From: Candidatus Avipropionibacterium avicola
Lineage (GTDB): Bacteria; Actinomycetota; Actinomycetes; Propionibacteriales; Propionibacteriaceae
NCBI GenBank assembly: GCA_018715445.1
Contig: DVLP01000284.1
Span: 1 to 6,309, forward strand
Direction: 5' to 3'
Length of the DNA stretch: 6,309 nucleotides
A program made the position numbers and the translations under genes. Shown one piece after another: positions 6,137 to 6,309 of the stretch. Below the pieces are notes generated by a model. It saw only the letters and a program-made list of their open reading frames with translations. It was not told where the DNA came from and ran no database searches. Every line of letters begins with the position of its first letter. Within the stretch, counting starts at the first letter, position 1.

Positions 6137-6185
6137 TGGTCACGGGGAGGGGTCAGCCTGGTGCGCCGACCCCTCCCCGTGACCA
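6137..6185. terminator. Perfect 18-bp hairpin, likely bidirectional terminator
   Basis: TGGTCACGGGGAGGGGTC (6137-6154) and its exact complement (6168-6185) enclose a 13-base loop. It begins 25 bases after the kinase stop and lies nine bases beyond the stop of the convergent minus-strand gene. Neither side has a long T-tract; the minus-strand exit reads TTTCGT. It probably ends both transcripts. Confidence 0.85.
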
Positions 6186-6194
6186 CTTGGTGGC

Positions 6195-6309
6195 TCAGCT
6201 GCTGGGTTTCCCGCCGGGGCCGTCGTCGCCACCGGGAGCGCCGCTGGGCGGCTCGCCGCCTCCGCCTCCGGGGCCACCGCCGCCGGGCCCACCTTCACCG
6301 CCGGGGGCG
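6195..6309 (-). CDS. Partial gene: C-terminal Gly/Pro-rich tail, function unknown
   Basis: On the minus strand, codons from 6308 down to TGA 6197-6195 encode the last 37 residues of a protein whose body lies beyond the right edge. The tail is almost entirely Gly and Pro with a few acidic residues: PGGEGGPGGGGPGGGGGEPP, then SGAPGGDDGPGGKPSS. Such disordered tails occur on actinobacterial cell-wall enzymes, such as penicillin-binding proteins, and on many unrelated proteins, so no function is assigned. The convergent orientation to the kinase gene and the hairpin just beyond the stop support it as a real gene end. Confidence 0.6.
   Translation of the reverse strand, partial: APGGEGGPGGGGPGGGGGEPPSGAPGGDDGPGGKPSS

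Overview
The window is very GC-rich. Its genes use mostly G or C at third codon positions and several GTG starts, and the protein families and apparent leaderless starts fit an actinobacterium (Actinomycetota). A Propionibacteriales-like host is a guess and cannot be fixed from this stretch. There are five substantial genes on the plus strand and two partial genes on the minus strand, one leaving each edge. No tRNA, rRNA, CRISPR array, transposase or phage gene is visible.

Left part (1-1134): a minus-strand gene for a small protein with one N-terminal membrane helix runs off the left edge. It is divergent from a 280-residue spermidine-synthase-like SAM-binding protein. Only 60 bases separate the two start codons, so both promoters must lie in or next to that gap. 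The plus-strand gene appears to have a -10 hexamer six bases before its GTG start, which suggests a leaderless mRNA.

Middle part (1135-3759): a two-gene unit encodes a Tat-exported PhoD-family alkaline phosphatase with complete metal-binding motifs. Thirty-one bases later, behind a strong Shine-Dalgarno site, comes a 275-residue protein. It combines a fibronectin type III-like domain with a beta-sandwich resembling domain III of family 4 polysaccharide lyases. This second protein has no catalytic domain and no signal peptide that I can see, and it is the least understood gene here.

Right part (3760-6309): an OmpR/PhoB-type response regulator and its sensor histidine kinase form a two-component operon. 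Immediately upstream are four copies of an 8-base repeat at exactly 11-base intervals, the spacing used by OmpR-family regulators, so positive autoregulation is likely. The regulator frame does not stop where expected. It stays open for 391 bases into the kinase gene, while the expected stop forms a GTGA overlap with the kinase start but lies one frame away. This points to a single-base deletion or a sequence error. A perfect 18-base-pair hairpin closes the operon and probably also serves the convergent gene at the right edge, which encodes a Gly/Pro-rich C-terminal tail.

I did not find a convincing new multi-gene system. The most interesting items are the phased operator array, the regulator frame anomaly, and the leaderless-type carbohydrate-binding-like partner of PhoD.
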